From positions 93,366-157,365 of the forward strand of contig JBBAED010000003.1 of NCBI GenBank assembly GCA_041656115.1: a stretch of 64,000 bases of DNA, written 5' to 3'. The notes under the pieces are model-generated. The model was not told the origin of the DNA. It made no database searches and saw only the letters and a program-made list of their open reading frames with translations. Origin of the DNA: Dehalococcoidales bacterium. Its GTDB lineage: Bacteria > Chloroflexota > Dehalococcoidia > Dehalococcoidales > UBA5627. The first letter of the stretch is position 1, and each line of letters opens with the position of its first letter. The position numbers were made by a program, and so were the translations under genes. Shown here piece after piece: positions 24,880-33,062 of the stretch.

Positions 24880-25863
24880 ATGGCAAAACTGATTGATACT
24901 TTTCATCGCAACATAAATTATATGCGCATATCAATTACCGACCGTTGTAATATGAGGTGCATTTACTGCAATTCCCACCTCACCCCTCATTTGATGCACG
25001 ACGAAATATTACGCTATAAAGAAATCCAGAAAATTGTTAAAGCCGCTGCCAGGTTGGGAGTCAAAAACATTCGTATTACCGGCGGCGAGCCTTTGGTTAG
25101 GCCGGATGTCGGGGCGCTGATTGAACTTTTGTATAATATCGAAGGAATCAACGATATTTCCTTAACTACCAACGGCTTCTTTTTAAAGAAATATTTGGAT
25201 GAGCTCACCGATGCAGGTTTAAAAAGAGTCAATATCAGCCTCGACAGCTTTAACCCCGACAAGTTTAAATATATTACCGGCGGCGGTGATCTTAATCAGG
25301 TTTTGGAAGGGATTGATGCCGCAATCAATGCCGGTCTTGATCCGGTTAAAATTAATATGGTTCCCATTAAGGGCGTCAATGATGATGAAATAATTGATTT
25401 TGCCAAAAAGAGCCTTACCGACGGCTGGAACATTCGCTACATAGAATATATGCCGTTTGTTGATTCTGTTGAGGATAAGAAAAAAATGGTTTCGATTGAC
25501 GAAATAAAACAGAAAATCACCGCTGAATTGGGAGAGATGAAGCCGGATGGGGTTTCAATCGGAAACGGCCCCGCCAAGTATTATAAATTGGATAATGCAC
25601 AGGGCACGATTGGCTTTATCGGTGCAATGACCCATAATTTCTGTTCCGAGTGTAACAGATTCAGACTTACCTCTGACGGGAGATTGATGCCGTGCCTGAT
25701 GCGTGACGATGAAATCGATATTAAAGGCCCCCTAAGAGCCGGTGCAACAATCGAAGAATTGGAAGAAATTATTAAGCAGGCTGTCCATTTAAAGCAAAAA
25801 GAACATCCCGAACGGGAAGATATGGATCTCAAAAAGAGACAGATGTGGCAAATAGGCGGGTAA
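24880..25863 (+). CDS. moaA: GTP 3',8-cyclase
   Basis: The 327-residue radical SAM enzyme performs the first step of molybdenum cofactor synthesis. The N-terminal cluster is in CNMRCIYC (CxxxCxxC, about residues 24-31), the RITGGEPLVRPD motif follows, and the second cluster is in NFCSECNRFRLTSDGRLMPC. The protein ends in the Gly-Gly pair needed by MoaA. GGAGGAAAT precedes the ATG. It is followed 22 bp later by moaC, its partner in making cyclic pyranopterin. Confidence 0.97.
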   Translation: MAKLIDTFHRNINYMRISITDRCNMRCIYCNSHLTPHLMHDEILRYKEIQKIVKAAARLGVKNIRITGGEPLVRPDVGALIELLYNIEGINDISLTTNGFFLKKYLDELTDAGLKRVNISLDSFNPDKFKYITGGGDLNQVLEGIDAAINAGLDPVKINMVPIKGVNDDEIIDFAKKSLTDGWNIRYIEYMPFVDSVEDKKKMVSIDEIKQKITAELGEMKPDGVSIGNGPAKYYKLDNAQGTIGFIGAMTHNFCSECNRFRLTSDGRLMPCLMRDDEIDIKGPLRAGATIEELEEIIKQAVHLKQKEHPEREDMDLKKRQMWQIGG

Positions 25864-25885
25864 TAATATTTAGCGGAGTGTAATA

Positions 25886-26362
25886 ATGACGGGAGAACTG
25901 ACACATATTAACGATAAGGGTGAAGCTAAAATGGTTGATGTTTCACCGAAAGACGATACCGTTCGCGAGGCCGTTGTGAGCGGCGGTGTTCGCATGAAGC
26001 CTGAAACGTTAGATAAAATAAAACAGAATCGAATGAAAAAAGGCGATGTTCTGGCGGCGGCCAGAATTGCGGGAATTATGGGCGCCAAAAAAACACCCGA
26101 TTTAATTCCTTTATGCCATACGATATTGGTGAGCGAAGTTACCGTTGATTTTGAATTTATCGGCGATGATTTTATTGAGATTGTCGCTATGGCCAAGAGT
26201 ATCGGTAAAACAGGCGTTGAAATGGAAGCAATGACTGCCGTTGCGGTAAGCGCCCTTACTATTTACGATATGTGCAAGGCCATTGACCGCAGTATGACAA
26301 TCGAAGATATATGCTTGCAAAAGAAAAGCGGCGGGAAAAGCGGAACCTATGTTAAGCCGTAG
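25886..26362 (+). CDS. moaC: Cyclic pyranopterin monophosphate synthase
   Basis: The 158-residue protein matches MoaC from end to end: LTHINDKGEAKMVDVSPK, KGDVLAAARIAGIMGAKKT, PLCHTILVSEV and GVEMEAMTAVAVSALTIYDMCKAID. It converts the MoaA product to cPMP. It shares the riboswitch-controlled transcript with moaA. The stop lies 13 bp from the end of the opposing moeA, with no clear terminator between. Confidence 0.97.
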   Translation: MTGELTHINDKGEAKMVDVSPKDDTVREAVVSGGVRMKPETLDKIKQNRMKKGDVLAAARIAGIMGAKKTPDLIPLCHTILVSEVTVDFEFIGDDFIEIVAMAKSIGKTGVEMEAMTAVAVSALTIYDMCKAIDRSMTIEDICLQKKSGGKSGTYVKP

Positions 26363-26375
26363 CTTTTAAAAAAAT

Positions 26376-27587
26376 CTAAAACAAATTAACGGAAACCGTG
26401 GCATCTTTTTGAAGTGTCGCGGTTTCGCTGTCTAAAACAATATATCCGTCCGCACCGGCAATATCAACCAGCCCCTTATTTGTAAGCTCTACCGGAAAGG
26501 CGGCGGAGCCTTCGATTTTGACTGCCAGGAAACGCCCCCTGGCGCTGTCTGCGATATCAACCGAATCACCCATTTTAGCAATAAAAGTTTTTGTACAAAC
26601 GGGAGGGATTTGCGCCATTTTTCGCAGTGCCGGAACAAGCAGAATATAGGCATTTATCAGGCAGGAAACCGGGAATCCGGGGGTGCTTAACACAGGTTTG
26701 CCGTCCGCAATAACCAGTAACCCCGATTTAATATTGCGTCCTTTAATTTTTAGGGAAGGCACTTTACCCAGCTTTTGCAATATTTCGGTTAAATAGTCTT
26801 TATCGCCCTTGGATGTTCCCCCCGAAACAAATACAAAATCGGCTACTTTTAACGCCTCTTCGATAATAGCCTTAATTTGCTGAGGGTTATCACCGACAAT
26901 CCCGAATTTTAAAGGCAGGCAACCGTTTTCTTTAATAATTGAAGCAATTACAGAGGAGTTAACATCGTAAATTTGACCGTCTTTGACAATATCATCAATT
27001 CCGACAAGCTCTTCACCGTTGGAAATAACAGCAACCTTGGGTTTTTCATAAACCTTAACCTTTGATAAACCTTGCCCGGCAATTAAGCCGATTGCAGACG
27101 GGGTGATAAGGGTTCCCTGTTTCAAAAGCTGGCGTCCGCGTTTTTTATCCTGCCCTTCAAATTCTATGTTTTCGCCGTAACTGATTGGTTTGTAGATACA
27201 TAATCTGCCGTTTTCTACGCCTGTATTTTCGGTCATTACAACAGCATCGGCCCCGTCGGGAACTCTGGCTCCGGTGGTAATCTGGGCACACTCATTGGCA
27301 CAAATATTTTTCTTGGATACGCTGCCGGCATAGACATAATCGATTATTTCAAAGATTTTCGGTTCCTCTGGCGATGTTCTGACGGTATCTTTGGCTCTTA
27401 CGGCATAACCGTCCATTGTGGCTCTGTTAAACGGGGGAATGCTCTTGGCGGCGGTAATTTCCTCGGCCAAGATTCGATATAAACTGTCTTCTAAATTGAT
27501 TGTTTCCGTTCTAAGGATTGGTTTGATGGCTGCATAAACGTAACTGTCGGCTTCATCGTAACAGGTGGGCGTATCCCAAAAACTCAT
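26376..27587 (-). CDS. moeA: Molybdopterin molybdenumtransferase
   Basis: The 403-residue protein has MoeA domain order: the N-terminal PPFNRATMDGYAVRA segment, the TGARVPDGADAVVMTEN domain, the MoaB-like core with VFVSGGTSKGDKDY, the substrate Pro-rich VLSTPGFPVSCLI, and a C-terminal beta domain. It inserts molybdate (or tungstate) into adenylated molybdopterin. The start overlaps the moaB stop by 4 bp. A C-terminal substrate-binding fusion found in some relatives is absent. Confidence 0.95.
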   Translation of the reverse strand: MSFWDTPTCYDEADSYVYAAIKPILRTETINLEDSLYRILAEEITAAKSIPPFNRATMDGYAVRAKDTVRTSPEEPKIFEIIDYVYAGSVSKKNICANECAQITTGARVPDGADAVVMTENTGVENGRLCIYKPISYGENIEFEGQDKKRGRQLLKQGTLITPSAIGLIAGQGLSKVKVYEKPKVAVISNGEELVGIDDIVKDGQIYDVNSSVIASIIKENGCLPLKFGIVGDNPQQIKAIIEEALKVADFVFVSGGTSKGDKDYLTEILQKLGKVPSLKIKGRNIKSGLLVIADGKPVLSTPGFPVSCLINAYILLVPALRKMAQIPPVCTKTFIAKMGDSVDIADSARGRFLAVKIEGSAAFPVELTNKGLVDIAGADGYIVLDSETATLQKDATVSVNLF

Positions 27588-28087
27588 CTGGAGGCCTCCC
27601 TTACAAGATGAGCCAGTTCGGGGATAATAATATTATTGGTTGCCAGTTTAACGGCTGCCAGCGAACCGGGAAGCGATATTATGACTTTCCCGTTTATAAT
27701 ACCGGCCATTGCCCGGCTTAATATACTGCCGGTGCCGATTTCCTGGTAAGTAAGTGTTCTGAATAATTCGCCGAAACCGTCCATTTTTTTATCTAAAATC
27801 GGGGTAATCGTTTCGATTGTGATATCCTGTGAGCTGGCGCCGGTTCCGCCGCTGGTGATTATGGCTTGTGTCACCCCGTCATTAAATAATTTTTCGATAG
27901 TGCCAAGGATTTGGTCGGGGTCGTTACCGATAATGGAATAATCGGTAACGATGTTACCGGATTCCTCCAGCTTTGCCACTATGTATTTCCCGGACTCGTC
28001 CGTTTTGAGTGTTCTCGACCCGGAAATAATAAGGACGGCACAACTTACGTTTGCCGGCAAGTGTTCTTTGTGATCATGATAGCCCAT
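27584..28087 (-). CDS. moaB: MoaB/Mog molybdopterin adenylyltransferase family protein
   Basis: The 167-residue protein begins with an NVSCAVLIISGSRTLKTDESGKYI block and has the ITSGGTGASSQDIT phosphate loop and IISLPGSLAAVKLA typical of the MogA/MoaB fold. The family adenylates molybdopterin before metal insertion by MoeA. Its 4-bp overlap with moeA supports joint function. Whether it is called MoaB or Mog is a matter of naming; only one copy is seen in this window. Confidence 0.92.
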   Translation of the reverse strand: MGYHDHKEHLPANVSCAVLIISGSRTLKTDESGKYIVAKLEESGNIVTDYSIIGNDPDQILGTIEKLFNDGVTQAIITSGGTGASSQDITIETITPILDKKMDGFGELFRTLTYQEIGTGSILSRAMAGIINGKVIISLPGSLAAVKLATNNIIIPELAHLVREASR

Positions 28088-28118
28088 ATTCTGTATATCC
28101 TATTCAAGTTGGTAGTTA

Positions 28119-28147
28119 ATTATACTAATACCGTGTGTAAAGGGCAA
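28119..28147 (-). promoter_or_regulatory. Promoter of moaB-moeA
   Basis: On the minus strand TTGCCC (28147-28142) and TATAAT (28124-28119) are 17 bp apart. The start would be near 28112, about 25 bases before the moaB ATG. No riboswitch can fit in that short leader, unlike moaA-moaC. Confidence 0.6.
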
Positions 28148-28234
28148 AAAATAACCCTACATATTAAATTAATCGGCTAACTAAATTGATATATCCAAGA
28201 CTTAAAAATATAAAAAGAGGTAATTTTAGATAAC

Positions 28235-28681
28235 CTATGAAAGGAAATCTTCGTCGGTTTTTCGGCGGGGGTCACTCGCCGGCGGTTGATTTCTGGATTC
28301 GATATCTTTATTGATTGACGGAATTTCTTCCGGCGGTAAATTGGAGTATTCAATCCATTGTTTATAGAGCTTTCTCATTTTTCTTTCGGGGCCAAAGCTT
28401 TCTTTAAGGGATTCGATAACCGGTTTTGCGGTTTGTTCAATAAAGCTTTTCCCTTCCGGTTTGCGGGGTGCGGGGGCGGGGCTTTCACCGGCCAATAATT
28501 TCTTTCCGCAATGCGGGCAAAATTTGGATTGGATAATCAGTTTTTCCCCGCAATAGGGGCAGAATTGCAACGCATTCGGATCCTCCGAGTCGTGTAACTC
28601 GTCGCCGCAATAAGGACAAAAAGTAATGTTTGCCGGGAAACGTTTTTTATCGATTTCTTTCCCGCAAGAGGAGCATATCAT
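28235..28681 (-). CDS. Zinc-ribbon protein, 148 aa
   Basis: Three or more zinc-binding pairs are packed into the first 65 residues: CSSCG, CPYCG, CPYCG and CPHCG. These form double zinc-ribbon domains. A Pro/Ala linker and an acidic-basic helical tail (about 75-148) follow. Such proteins are often scaffold or regulatory factors, but no partner is indicated here. It is flanked by moaB (same strand) and the ModE-like gene (opposite strand). The function is unknown. Confidence 0.8.
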   Translation of the reverse strand: MICSSCGKEIDKKRFPANITFCPYCGDELHDSEDPNALQFCPYCGEKLIIQSKFCPHCGKKLLAGESPAPAPRKPEGKSFIEQTAKPVIESLKESFGPERKMRKLYKQWIEYSNLPPEEIPSINKDIESRNQPPASDPRRKTDEDFLS

Positions 28682-28863
28682 TTGCCTCTCCTACAATATT
28701 AACATCTTAAACCGACAGGAATATGCTTCTGCGGCTAATTATATCACGCAGGATATAAATTGTGAATATATCAAAATTGAGTACCAAAAATAAAATGATG
28801 TTGCATTAAAGGATATTGCAAGTTACAATATATTTCAGTTAGTATATTTGAGAGATAACGCTT

Positions 28864-29271
28864 ATGAGTAAAAAAGACAACAGGGAAGAACACGATATTA
28901 TTGAGGTTCCGCTAGCGGGAGACCCCGGTACCGGATCGCATTACAGAGCCAAGGGAAAAGTGTGGGTTGAAAAAGACGGCGAGGTTTATATGGGCTGGGG
29001 CAGGGTTGAACTCTTAGAACAGATAGATAAACTGGGCTCGATTGCCGCCGCCGCCCGTCAAATGAAGATGGGATACCGCAATGCTTGGCTGGAAGTTGAA
29101 GATATGAACAGATTGGCTCCCAGGCCGCTTGTAATTAAGATGCTGGGCGGAGCTGGCGGGGGTCAGGCAATCCTTACCGCCGAGGGCCAAAAAATTATTA
29201 ACGAGTATAAAGACTTGCGCGCCCGTTTCCAGGAGTTTTTGTCCGGATTAGAAAATAAAAACATGAGCTAA
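28864..29271 (+). CDS. ModE-type winged-helix protein without molybdate-binding domain
   Basis: The 135-residue protein carries the ModE N-terminal fold: GRVELLEQIDKLGSIAAAARQMKMGYRNAWLEVEDMNRLAPRPLV, followed by GGAGGGQAILTAEGQKII. In E. coli ModE this part binds DNA and the second half binds molybdate; here the molbindin half is absent. It probably regulates molybdenum or tungsten genes, which lie beside it, but how it would sense the metal is unclear. A perfect 12-bp terminator follows the stop. Confidence 0.88.
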   Translation: MSKKDNREEHDIIEVPLAGDPGTGSHYRAKGKVWVEKDGEVYMGWGRVELLEQIDKLGSIAAAARQMKMGYRNAWLEVEDMNRLAPRPLVIKMLGGAGGGQAILTAEGQKIINEYKDLRARFQEFLSGLENKNMS

Positions 29272-29313
29272 AAAATTAACTTGCGGTACTGTGCCGTTTG
29301 ATTTGCAAAAACT

Positions 29314-29351
29314 AAGGCTGCTGACGATTTACTTTGTCAGCAGCCTTTTGT
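29314..29351 (+). terminator. Intrinsic terminator after the ModE-like gene
   Basis: AAGGCTGCTGAC (29314-29325) and GTCAGCAGCCTT (29336-29347) are perfect complements over 12 bp with a 10-base loop, followed by TTGTTT on the plus strand. Confidence 0.88.
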
Positions 29352-29386
29352 TTATAAAGCAATACTTTTAACTAATTATCGTAAAG

Positions 29387-29459
29387 TCGGGGTGAGAGGT
29401 CTCGAACCTCCGACCTCAGCGTCCCAAACGCTGCGCGCTACCAACTGCGCCACACCCCG
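29387..29459 (-). tRNA. tRNA-Pro (anticodon TGG)
   Basis: The 73-base minus-strand sequence folds as a cloverleaf: acceptor CGGGGTG/CACCCCG, D stem GCGC/GCGC, anticodon stem CAGCG/CGCTG with loop TTTGGGA (TGG, reads CCA), and T stem GGAGG/CCTCT around TTCGAGA. The discriminator is A and CCA is not encoded. It lies 30 bases past the ferredoxin gene on the same strand. Confidence 0.95.
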
Positions 29460-29488
29460 CTATTTTGGTTTAAACACTACTCAATAGA

Positions 29489-29866
29489 TTAACGACAATC
29501 GGGGCATAAATCAAATTTGCTTAGCGGCAGATTGGCTGTTTCCGCCATATATTGAATTTGTTGTTCGGGGGCCCAATAGTAACCGCATTTTGTGCACTGC
29601 TTGGATTTAAACTCCTTGCGCCCGCTGGGAACAACCATTATTCTGGCGTCATCGATATCTTGAATAATTATCGCATTATCGGCACAAACATACGCACACG
29701 ATCCGCATGCAATACATTTGTCAAAATCAAAAATAATTGAGGCGTTGCCGCTCTCGTCTTCAACGTAGCTGATGGCCTCTCTGCCTACCGTTTTACGACA
29801 AATCCCTACGCATTTTTTACATAAAGTACATCTGTCATTTGTGTCGTTTAACATTATATCTTCCAT
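29489..29866 (-). CDS. Two-cluster ferredoxin with a C-terminal zinc-ribbon tail
   Basis: The 125-residue protein has the 4Fe-4S ligands in CTLCKKCVGIC (about 13-23) and CIACGSCAYVC (about 51-61). The tail (about 85-125) holds CTKCG and CPDC pairs, probably a zinc or rubredoxin-like site. It starts one base after the porB stop, so it belongs to the por operon and is the likely electron carrier or an extra electron-transfer subunit for the oxidoreductase. Similar tails occur on the NuoE/HndA-type ferredoxins, but no closer match is claimed. Confidence 0.85.
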   Translation of the reverse strand: MEDIMLNDTNDRCTLCKKCVGICRKTVGREAISYVEDESGNASIIFDFDKCIACGSCAYVCADNAIIIQDIDDARIMVVPSGRKEFKSKQCTKCGYYWAPEQQIQYMAETANLPLSKFDLCPDCR

Positions 29867-29867
29867 A

Positions 29868-30824
29868 TTAGTCCTCCGACTCCTTCTGACAGGAACATTT
29901 ACTTATTTCGGCTTTTTCTTTCAGTTCCTCATATTTTTGAGTAATCTTTTCTTGGATTTGCGCCAATGTTTCAGGCTGCAAATGACGGAACCTCTTCTGT
30001 AAGCTCGTATATTCGGTAATAGGGAGCAATTTAGGGAAGTCAACGGTAATCCTGTATTTACCATTTTCCACCTCGTATAGCGGGAATACGCCTGTCTTAG
30101 CGGCAAGCCTGCCGAGCTTTACCGAAATCTCACCGGGGCATCCCCAACCGGTGGGACAGGCCGAAAGCACTTGAATATATGCCGGGCCTTCAACCTCAAG
30201 CCCTTTTTTAACTTTTTCCATTAAATCAAAGGGATAGCTGGGGTTTGCGGTTGCGACATACGGAATATTATGTGCCGCCGCAATAGCGGGCATATCCTTT
30301 TTCCATGCCACTTGCCCGATACTGACTTTACCGGCCGGCGAAGTGGTGGTTGAAGCGCCGAAGGGGGTTGCCGAAGATCTTTGGATACCGGTATTCATAT
30401 AGGCTTCGTTATCAAAGCAGATGTAAAGAAAATCATGTCCTCTTTCCATTGCCCCGGAAAGGGCCTGTAAACCGATATCAATTGTGGCTCCGTCGCCGCC
30501 AATGGCAACGATTTTAGTCTTTTTATCTTCAATAATCCCTTTACGAATCATTGCTTTGCGGGCGGATTCGATTCCGGAAGCAACCGCTGCCGTATTTTCA
30601 AAAAGGGTATGAATCCAGGGGACGCGCCAAGAGGTATAAGGCAATTGGGATGTGAAAATTTCAACACACCCGGTTGCATTGACCACGATCGCATTTTGCC
30701 CAACGGCTTTAAAAACCAACCTGACCGCCAGCGCTTCACCGCAACCGATACAGGCACGATGGCCCGGCGCCAGAATTTCTTTTTTGGTAACCATCTTGGG
30801 GACGTAAACCGTATAATTTTCCAT
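29868..30824 (-). CDS. porB: Pyruvate:ferredoxin oxidoreductase, beta subunit
   Basis: The 318-residue protein has the ThDP-binding domain: GHRACIGCGEALAVRL, VNATGCVEIF, the GGDGATIDIGLQALSGAMERGHD motif with cofactor Mg ligands and FDNEAYMNTGIQRS, plus PAYIQVLSACPTGWGCP. The Cys ligands for the [4Fe-4S] cluster (C22, C25, C49 and a Cys near 216) are visible. Together with porA, porG and porD it forms the four-subunit enzyme that interconverts pyruvate with acetyl-CoA, CO2 and reduced ferredoxin. It overlaps porA by one base. Pyruvate is the best guess; a 2-oxoisovalerate variant is possible. Confidence 0.93.
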   Translation of the reverse strand: MENYTVYVPKMVTKKEILAPGHRACIGCGEALAVRLVFKAVGQNAIVVNATGCVEIFTSQLPYTSWRVPWIHTLFENTAAVASGIESARKAMIRKGIIEDKKTKIVAIGGDGATIDIGLQALSGAMERGHDFLYICFDNEAYMNTGIQRSSATPFGASTTTSPAGKVSIGQVAWKKDMPAIAAAHNIPYVATANPSYPFDLMEKVKKGLEVEGPAYIQVLSACPTGWGCPGEISVKLGRLAAKTGVFPLYEVENGKYRITVDFPKLLPITEYTSLQKRFRHLQPETLAQIQEKITQKYEELKEKAEISKCSCQKESED

Positions 30825-32005
30825 TACTCCCTCACTCCGAATATTTCAAATTCATTTTTGCTGCCGTTTTGGGCGATTTCAATACCTTTGCGGACAATTT
30901 CTTCAAAATTGGCAACGGTAATATCTCTGCCGCCCAAGCCTCCGACAAAATTAACGATTTTCGGTTTATCGGCAACGCCATACAAAGCGGATTTAATTTC
31001 CATGCCTACCGGCCCGCCGGCAGAACCAAACGATAAAGCCCTGTCCAAAATTATAAGAACATCGGCATTTTTTACCGCTTCTCTGATTTCTTCCGTCGGG
31101 AACGGACGCCATAAACGCAGCCTTAACAAACCGATATTTTCGACTTCGCCTTCTGCTCTCATTTTATCAATGGCAGTCATTGCCGTTTCGCTGAAACTGC
31201 CCATAGTCATTAACAGAACCTTGGCATCCTCGCAACGGTAGGTTTCGACCGGTTCATATTTTCGACCGAAAACATTTTCAAACTCATCCCAAACCTTGAG
31301 AATCGTTTCCTTGGATTTCTGCAAGTTTACCTCTTGTGCCCATTTAACTTCCGTATAAACAGCGGGAGGGGCAAAATCGCCCATTGCCACGGGTTTGGCC
31401 GGATTTAAGGCAAACGGGTAATTATTTTTCGGAAGGAATTTATCAACCTGTTCTTGGTCGGGCATAATAATCGGCTCGATAACATGCGATAAATGGAAGC
31501 CGTCCAAATGGAGCATCACCGGCAATAAAACATTGTTATCTTCGGCGATACGGAAAGAACATAATGCGATATCAACAACTTCTTGTCCGTTTTCGGTAAA
31601 GATTTGAATCCAACCGGTGTCTCTGCAAGCCATAACATCGGAATGGTCGCCCCAAACGCTAATCGGAGCCGATAAAGCCCTGTTGGCAACCGCCATAATA
31701 ATCGGTAATCTCATTGCGCTGGCAACATATAAACATTCGTGCATTAATTCAAGCCCCTGGCCGGCCGTGGCGGTAAAAGTTCGCGCACCGGCGGCGGCGG
31801 AGCCCATACATGCGCTCATAGCGGAATGCTCGGATTCAACGGGGATATATTCCGCATCAAGTTCGCCGTTGGCAACCAGTTCCGCGAGATGTTCAACGAT
31901 ATGAGTTTGAGGAGTAATCGGATACGCGGAGATAACATCCGCATCCGCCATTTTAACGACATCACCCAGGGCTATTGAAACCTCAACACCAACCCTTTTT
32001 GACAT
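30824..32005 (-). CDS. porA: Pyruvate:ferredoxin oxidoreductase, alpha subunit
   Basis: The protein starts MSKRVGVEVSIALGDVVKMADADVISAYPITPQTHIVEHLAE; the ATG at 32005 has GGAGG seven bases upstream and overlaps the porD stop by one base (TAATG). A longer in-frame version reading back into porD is rejected. The 393-residue body has the pyrimidine-binding ESEHSAMSACMGSAAAGARTFTATAGQGL block and the C-terminal RALSFGSAGGPVGMEIKSALYG domain. It supplies the substrate and ThDP pyrimidine side of the active site. Confidence 0.94.
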   Translation of the reverse strand: MSKRVGVEVSIALGDVVKMADADVISAYPITPQTHIVEHLAELVANGELDAEYIPVESEHSAMSACMGSAAAGARTFTATAGQGLELMHECLYVASAMRLPIIMAVANRALSAPISVWGDHSDVMACRDTGWIQIFTENGQEVVDIALCSFRIAEDNNVLLPVMLHLDGFHLSHVIEPIIMPDQEQVDKFLPKNNYPFALNPAKPVAMGDFAPPAVYTEVKWAQEVNLQKSKETILKVWDEFENVFGRKYEPVETYRCEDAKVLLMTMGSFSETAMTAIDKMRAEGEVENIGLLRLRLWRPFPTEEIREAVKNADVLIILDRALSFGSAGGPVGMEIKSALYGVADKPKIVNFVGGLGGRDITVANFEEIVRKGIEIAQNGSKNEFEIFGVRE

Positions 32006-32295
32006 TATTCCTCCTCCTTCATTGTAATTACAAAAGTCGGGCATTCCTGCGCGCAGATTCCGCATCCCTTACAATAGAAAAGGTCTGCCACAAAATAACC
32101 CTCTTCATTAGTGCCAATACAGCCTTCGGGGCAAAATATCTGACAAATGCCGCACTTGATACATCTGGAAAAATCGTACTCCGGCCTATCAGAGCGCCAA
32201 TCACCGGTTTTGTATTGGCTGGCGTTACCGGGTTCGGTAACAATCGCGCCGACTTCAATGTCTTTCCATGTTAATTCATTTTCTGACTTAGCCAA
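32005..32295 (-). CDS. porD: Pyruvate:ferredoxin oxidoreductase, delta (ferredoxin) subunit
   Basis: The 96-residue protein has two [4Fe-4S] motifs, CIKCGICQIFCPEGC (about 41-55) and CKGCGICAQECP (about 74-85). It relays electrons from the catalytic subunits to free ferredoxin. It starts inside the last codons of porG, overlapping by 8 bp. The spacing matches the G-D-A-B order of the archaeal-type four-subunit enzymes. Confidence 0.93.
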   Translation of the reverse strand: MAKSENELTWKDIEVGAIVTEPGNASQYKTGDWRSDRPEYDFSRCIKCGICQIFCPEGCIGTNEEGYFVADLFYCKGCGICAQECPTFVITMKEEE

Positions 32296-32869
32296 TTGTT
32301 TTTTTCTCCTTAATCAAGGTAGTTTCATATGCTTTTTGCATGGCATTGATGTTTTTCTCCGCCAATCGACCAAACCTTTTGTTTAAAGGTTCGAGCATAG
32401 CGTCTGTGTTAACGACACCTTTGGCTTTAATTAATGCCCCGATCATTGTGGTATTAACAATCGGAACACCCAGTGTTTCTCTGGCGACGGCGGTAGCATC
32501 GATAACGGCCAGTTCTTGGTTTTCGCCCAATTCAAGTTCAAAATCTTCTATGTTCTGGCGGGTATTAACGATAAGCATACCGTCTTCTTTAAGACCGGCG
32601 GTAACATTAACGACACCCAACAAGCCGGGATCAAGCACAACAACAATATCGGGGGAAACGATTCCCGCTCTGTTACGAATGGGTTTGTTGTCGTCGATAC
32701 GGATGTAGGCCTGTACGGGGGCGCCTCTCCTTTCCGGTCCGAAACTGGGAAAGGCCTGTGCGTACTTGCCTTCACCGATTGCGGCCTGAGCCACCAGTTC
32801 GGCCATGGTTACGGTACCTTGCCCGCCGCGTCCGTGGAGCCTTATTGCAATAGGTTCATTTGATTCCAT
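32288..32869 (-). CDS. porG: Pyruvate:ferredoxin oxidoreductase, gamma subunit
   Basis: The 193-residue protein starts with PIAIRLHGRGGQGTVTMAELVAQAAIGEG and has FGPERRGAPVQAYIRI, both signatures of the gamma domain that binds CoA. It is the first of the co-directional genes porG, porD, porA, porB and the ferredoxin. An AAAGGGG sequence precedes the ATG. Upstream is a tRNA-Arg gene on the same strand, only 27 bases away, so both may be read from the tRNA promoter. Confidence 0.94.
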   Translation of the reverse strand: MESNEPIAIRLHGRGGQGTVTMAELVAQAAIGEGKYAQAFPSFGPERRGAPVQAYIRIDDNKPIRNRAGIVSPDIVVVLDPGLLGVVNVTAGLKEDGMLIVNTRQNIEDFELELGENQELAVIDATAVARETLGVPIVNTTMIGALIKAKGVVNTDAMLEPLNKRFGRLAEKNINAMQKAYETTLIKEKKTIG

Positions 32870-32896
32870 ATACAGATACCCCTTTCATAGTATAAC

Positions 32897-32969
32897 CGCC
32901 CTCGGAGAGACTTGAACTCTCGCCCCCAGCTTCGGAGGCTGATGCTCTATCCGACTGAGCTACGAGGGC
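32897..32969 (-). tRNA. tRNA-Arg (anticodon CCG)
   Basis: The 73-base minus-strand cloverleaf has acceptor GCCCTCG/CGAGGGC, D stem GCTC/GAGC, anticodon stem TCAGC/GCTGG with loop CTCCGAA (CCG, reads CGG), and a T loop TTCAAGT. The discriminator is G and CCA is not encoded. Confidence 0.95.
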
Positions 32970-32977
32970 AATATAGC

Positions 32978-33007
32978 ATTTTACCCTATCAAAGTAAATT
33001 TTGGCAA
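32978..33007 (-). promoter_or_regulatory. Promoter of tRNA-Arg (and perhaps porGDAB)
   Basis: TTGCCA (33007-33002) and TAAAAT (32983-32978) lie 18 bp apart on the minus strand. The start would be at the tRNA 5' side near 32971. No separate por promoter is visible in the 27 bases between the tRNA and porG. Confidence 0.6.
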
Positions 33008-33062
33008 TCAAATTTTTATTTACAACTTGTTACACAGTTTTCTTACAAGTATTGTTGGTCTA

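Noticed and set aside
32005..32065. Longer porA starting at 32065
   Set aside because: It would read 20 codons back through the end of porD; the ATG at 32005 has the ribosome site and the family start.
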